A stretch of DNA of 64,000 nucleotides from Caulobacter sp. UNC358MFTsu5.1. GTDB taxonomy: Bacteria > Pseudomonadota > Alphaproteobacteria > Caulobacterales > Caulobacteraceae. Both the position numbers and the translations under genes were made by a program. Location: the NCBI RefSeq assembly GCF_000712075.1, contig NZ_JONW01000007.1, positions 248,001-312,000 of the forward strand. Direction: 5' to 3'. The notes beneath the pieces were generated by a model. It worked only from the letters and a program-made list of their open reading frames with translations. It did no database searches and was not told the origin of the DNA. Positions 61,162-64,000 of this stretch are shown one piece after another. Numbering within the stretch: position 1 is the stretch's first letter; each line of letters opens with the position of its first letter.

Positions 61162-62190
61162 TCAGCCGCCGCACGCGACGGGGAGGACGACCTCGAACCG
61201 GGCGCCGCCGCCGGGGGCGTTCGAAGCGTGGATCGCGCCCTGGTGCGCCTCGACGATCGACCGGCAGAGGGCCAGGCCCAGGCCCATGCCGTCGGGCTTG
61301 GTCGTGAAGGCGCGCGCGAAGATGCGGTCGAGGTCTTTCGGCGGAACGCCCGGACCGGTGTCCGTCACGGAAAGGCGGACCCCGTCGTCGCCGATCGTGG
61401 TGCTGACGCTGACCCGACGCCGCCGGGCGGTCGAGCGGTCGATCGCCTGGACGGCGTTCGTGAGCAGGTTGAAGACGACCTGCTGAAGCTGGATCCGATC
61501 GCCGCGCACGAGGGGGGACGTATCGGCCAGGACAACGTCGAGCCCGATCCGGCGATCCCCGGCGTCGTGCCGGACCAGTTCGCAGGTCTCGGCGACCACG
61601 GTGTTGACGTCGAGCGCTTCGTGCGCCTGGCGATCGCCTTGGGCTGTCCGAAGGCTCCGCAGGAGATCGCCGGCCCGATGGGCGTTGGCGCCGATGCGGG
61701 TCAGGAGCAGGCGGACTTTTTCAAGGGGCGGCGTGTCGCGACCGAGCCACCGTAGGGCGGCGTCGGCGTTGGTGGCGATGGCCGAGAACGGCTGCTGGAC
61801 CTCGTGCGCTATGGACGACAGCAACACATCGCCACGCAACCGGTCCGTGACGTCGATCATCAGGACGAGGATCGGCCCCGCTGGCGACGCGGGCGGCGGG
61901 TACGTCACCTGCAGCAGCACGTCGAGGGTCCCGCCGTCGAGCCGGCGGATCGTGATGTCCTCGACATGTTCGGCGCGCCCGGCCAGGTGCGCGGCGGCGA
62001 TCCGGCCGGCGGCCCCGGGCGTCGCCGCGAACAGGCGATCCATCGGACCCAGAAGCGCGGCCTCGTCGTCGCTCCCGAACAGCGCCGCCGCGCGCGGATT
62101 GGCGTCGATGACACGATCCGGGTCTTGTCCGTCCAGCATCAACAGCGCGAACGGCGTCGCCCGAAGCGGCGTGCGCTCAAGCGGGCTCAT
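61162..62190 (-). CDS. Cytoplasmic PAS-domain sensor histidine kinase
   Basis: 342 residues with no membrane helix or signal. A PAS-like N-terminus (ALLMLDGQDPDRVIDANPRA, ITIRRLDGGTLDVLLQVTY) leads to a HisKA domain with the phospho-accepting His129 in SSIAHEVQQPFSAIATNADA, then the ATPase domain: N box VVFNLLTNAVQAIDRS, G1 VTDTGPGVPPKDLDRIF, F box FTTKPDGMGLGLALCRS. The AHEVNQP-like H box is the form found in FixL/NodV-type kinases. It overlaps the response-regulator gene by 14 bases, so the pair is co-expressed. Confidence 0.93.
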   Translation of the reverse strand: MSPLERTPLRATPFALLMLDGQDPDRVIDANPRAAALFGSDDEAALLGPMDRLFAATPGAAGRIAAAHLAGRAEHVEDITIRRLDGGTLDVLLQVTYPPPASPAGPILVLMIDVTDRLRGDVLLSSIAHEVQQPFSAIATNADAALRWLGRDTPPLEKVRLLLTRIGANAHRAGDLLRSLRTAQGDRQAHEALDVNTVVAETCELVRHDAGDRRIGLDVVLADTSPLVRGDRIQLQQVVFNLLTNAVQAIDRSTARRRRVSVSTTIGDDGVRLSVTDTGPGVPPKDLDRIFARAFTTKPDGMGLGLALCRSIVEAHQGAIHASNAPGGGARFEVVLPVACGG

Positions 62191-62920
62191 GGGCGATTTC
62201 CCGCTGGGCGTCGACCGGCAGGGACTGCCAGGCGCGGACCAGGTCGGCGACCGACCGGGCGCCCATCTTCCGCATGACGCTGCTGCGGTGGAGCTTGACC
62301 GTCACTTCGCTGATCCCGAGGTCGAAGGCGGTGCACTTGTTGAGGCGGCCCTGGGCGACCGCCTCAAGGACCTGGCGTTCGCGCGGCGTGAGCGTGGCGT
62401 AGAGTTCGAGGCTGTGGCGCCTGGAGCGGTTCTCGGCCCGTTGCCGGACGTCGGCCGCGAGGGCCAGGGTGACGGCATCGAGCAGGGTCTGGTCGCGCAC
62501 GGGCTTGGTCAGGAAGTCCGCGGCGCCCGCCTTCATGGCCTTGGCGGTCATCGGGATGTCGCCATGACCGGTGAGGAAGATGATCGGCTTGCCGACGCCG
62601 CGGGCGATCAGCTGCTCCTGGAACGCCAGGCCGCTGAGGCCCGGCATGCGGACGTCGAGGATCAGGCAGCCGGGGGCGTCGAGCAGGTCGGTCTCGAGGA
62701 GGCGGTTGGTCGCGGCGAACCCGACCGCGGCGATGCCGACCGATTCCAGGAGTTCGCAGAGCGACGCGCGGACCTCGTCGTCGTCGTCGACCACCAGGAC
62801 GACCGGATTGTCGTGGCCGTCGCTCAGGCCTGAAGGGGGAGCGGAGTGGGACGGGAGACGGTCGGGTGCGGCCGCGACCGGGGTTCCGCGGTAGGCGTCG
62901 ATCTTGAGCAGTGCAGGCAT
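62177..62920 (-). CDS. Response regulator, FixJ/NodW (NarL/LuxR-HTH) type
   Basis: 247 residues from the ATG at 62920, with a strong AGGAGGG before it; the frame is open to 63064. A polar N-terminal extension of about 38 residues precedes the receiver domain: acidic pair in VVLVVDDDDEV, phospho-acceptor Asp89 in LILDVRMPGLSG, Thr117 in IFLTGHGDIP and Lys139 in DFLTKPV. The output domain is a LuxR-type helix-turn-helix (LTPRERQVLEAVAQGRLNKC, GISEVTVKLHRSSVMRKMGA). The T/GHGDIPM signature is typical of FixJ, NodW and TodT relatives. Target genes are unknown; the nearby TBDR is a candidate. Confidence 0.93.
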   Translation of the reverse strand: MPALLKIDAYRGTPVAAAPDRLPSHSAPPSGLSDGHDNPVVLVVDDDDEVRASLCELLESVGIAAVGFAATNRLLETDLLDAPGCLILDVRMPGLSGLAFQEQLIARGVGKPIIFLTGHGDIPMTAKAMKAGAADFLTKPVRDQTLLDAVTLALAADVRQRAENRSRRHSLELYATLTPRERQVLEAVAQGRLNKCTAFDLGISEVTVKLHRSSVMRKMGARSVADLVRAWQSLPVDAQREIAHEPA

Positions 62921-63017
62921 GGGAAGCCCTCCTGCCCACCAAGAACGTCGCCGGCGCCGGAACTCACACCTCGCGGCGCAAATTATTTTTCGGGGGTTTC
63001 GCGCAGCCGGGTTTTCG

Positions 63018-64000
63018 CTAGCGCGCGGCGATGTCGGCGCCGCCATCGCGGCGCGTCCGCACATCGACGGGATAGACCTCGGCCAGGGACTGGGCGAAGC
63101 GGGTGGGGTCGCCGGCGCGGTACTGGCCGCTGACGGGCAGCGACGCGGCGGCGGGGTCCACGATCCTGGCGGTCGGGCCGCCGTAGCGGTTGACCTCGGC
63201 GACGGCCTGGGCCAGCGGCGTTTCGGAAAACTCCAGCAGGCGCGTCCGCCAGGACAGGACGTCCGTCAGGTCCACGCGGGCGACCGTATCGGCCCGGGCG
63301 CCTTCCGCGATCAGTTGCTGGCCGGGCGCCGAGAGCCTGACGGCGTTGCGCCCGGGGAGCGCCGACACGGCGACCGCGCCCTTGGCGAGGGTGACGGTCA
63401 GGGTCTCGCCGCCCAGCCGGACGTCGAACTCGGTGCCCAGGTCGGTGATCGTCCGCGTCCGCGCCGCCACGGTGAAGGGGCGCCGCGCGTCGTGGACGAC
63501 GCTGAAATAGGCCTGCCCGCGCAGCAGGCGCACGGCGCGGCTGTCGGCCCGATAGTCGACGGCGATCGCGGAATTGGCGTTCAGCGTGACGCGGCTCCCG
63601 TCGGGCAGGGCGAAGCTGTCCGGCGCGCCGGCGGCGACGGTGAAGGTCGGCGCCGCGTCGGCGGCGGGACCGGGCTGGGCCGGCGCCGTGGTGAAGCGCG
63701 GCGCCAGCTGGGTCCAGACCAGGCCGACCGTGAGGATCGCGACCGCCGCGATGGCGGCCGCGACGGCCATGAAGGGCCGGCGATCGGGGCGCGCCTGGAG
63801 GGCGTCGCGCCTCAGAGCGGCGAACAGCGGGTCGTCGCTGGACGGCTGGCCGGCGGCCTGCCAGATCGCGGCGGCGTGGGCCCAGGCCCGCGCGTTCTCC
63901 GGCGCGCCGTCGCGCCAGGCGACGAACCGGGGATCACGTTCGACGTCCTGGCCGTCGTCGCGCCGCAACAGCCACAGGGCGGCCGCCTCCTCGGCGGCGG
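63018..64000 (-). CDS. FecR family anti-sigma factor, N-terminus off window
   Basis: The frame is open through the right edge: codons upstream of the TTG at 63968 read AAEEAAALWLLRRDDGQD, the usual FecR N-terminal sigma-binding start, so the gene continues beyond 64000. Further features: NARAWAHAAAIWQAAG, a membrane helix (FMAVAAAIAAVAILTVGLVW), periplasmic FecR domain (FTVAAGAPDSFALPDGSRVT, DLGTEFDVRL) and a C-terminal DUF4974-like part (LLEFSETPLAQAVAEVNRYG). A FecI gene is expected just outside the window. It is followed by 97 bases and the response-regulator gene on the same strand. Confidence 0.9.
   Translation of the reverse strand, partial: AAEEAAALWLLRRDDGQDVERDPRFVAWRDGAPENARAWAHAAAIWQAAGQPSSDDPLFAALRRDALQARPDRRPFMAVAAAIAAVAILTVGLVWTQLAPRFTTAPAQPGPAADAAPTFTVAAGAPDSFALPDGSRVTLNANSAIAVDYRADSRAVRLLRGQAYFSVVHDARRPFTVAARTRTITDLGTEFDVRLGGETLTVTLAKGAVAVSALPGRNAVRLSAPGQQLIAEGARADTVARVDLTDVLSWRTRLLEFSETPLAQAVAEVNRYGGPTARIVDPAAASLPVSGQYRAGDPTRFAQSLAEVYPVDVRTRRDGGADIAAR

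Overview
The window is high-GC, gene-dense DNA that looks like a Caulobacter/Phenylobacterium-type alphaproteobacterium. It holds six TonB-dependent receptors (TBDRs) in 64 kb, two of the 'KLPD-N-A-AL' Xanthomonas/Caulobacter type, with FecI/FecR signalling genes, DUF1800/DUF1501 and PhoD-type genes. Genes are tightly packed and many are translationally coupled (ATGA, GTGA and TGATG overlaps). I saw no tRNA, rRNA, CRISPR array, insertion sequence, integrase or relaxase. Family calls come from motifs and length, not from a database search.

Region by region. (1) 1-7105, minus strand: a putative organosulfur or flavin-oxygenase cluster with a TBDR (STN domain), an NtaA/SnaA/DszA-type monooxygenase, an RBBP9/YdeN-like hydrolase, an FAD/NAD(P)-binding protein and a partial SfnB-like acyl-CoA dehydrogenase; a near-perfect 27-bp palindrome overlaps the flavoprotein start codon. 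(2) 7292-13847, plus: ECF sigma, FecR, a TBDR and gamma-glutamyltransferase, convergent across a perfect hairpin terminator with an exported AbgB-like amidohydrolase. (3) 15656-26045, plus: two paralogous LacI regulators and a tight operon for lactonase, ABM-like protein, ACS-family MFS permease, PQQ dehydrogenase, cytochrome c, bicupin, FAH-fold protein, a 57-aa protein and a second cytochrome c. Nearly all these enzymes carry export signals, so this looks like a catabolic pathway run in the periplasm. LacI-type operators with an AACGTT core lie upstream of the second LacI gene, upstream of the operon, and on the start codon of the next TBDR (26046). (4) 29029-36462: a secreted protein, a small protein and a complete RND efflux operon.

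(5) 36562-47363, minus: DUF1501 and DUF1800 genes downstream of a type IV secretion operon with the order virB1-2-3-4-6-9-10-11. It has no virB5, virB7, virB8 or virD4 and no DNA-transfer genes. (6) 47685-57849: a probable phytate/organic-phosphate locus with TBDR, PhoD, FecI, FecR and a second TBDR (STN) on the minus strand, and a divergent beta-propeller phytase. A good match to a PhoB (PHO) box lies in the divergent promoter region. (7) 58047-64000: another STN-type TBDR, a cytoplasmic PAS histidine kinase with a FixJ/NodW-type response regulator, and a FecR that runs off the right edge.

The common theme is outer-membrane import of scarce organic substrates by TBDRs, periplasmic processing by exported enzymes, and control by local regulators: FecI/FecR, LacI, a two-component system and probably PhoB. 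The strongest candidates for an undescribed system are the LacI-controlled periplasmic oxidation pathway and the reduced type IV secretion operon.
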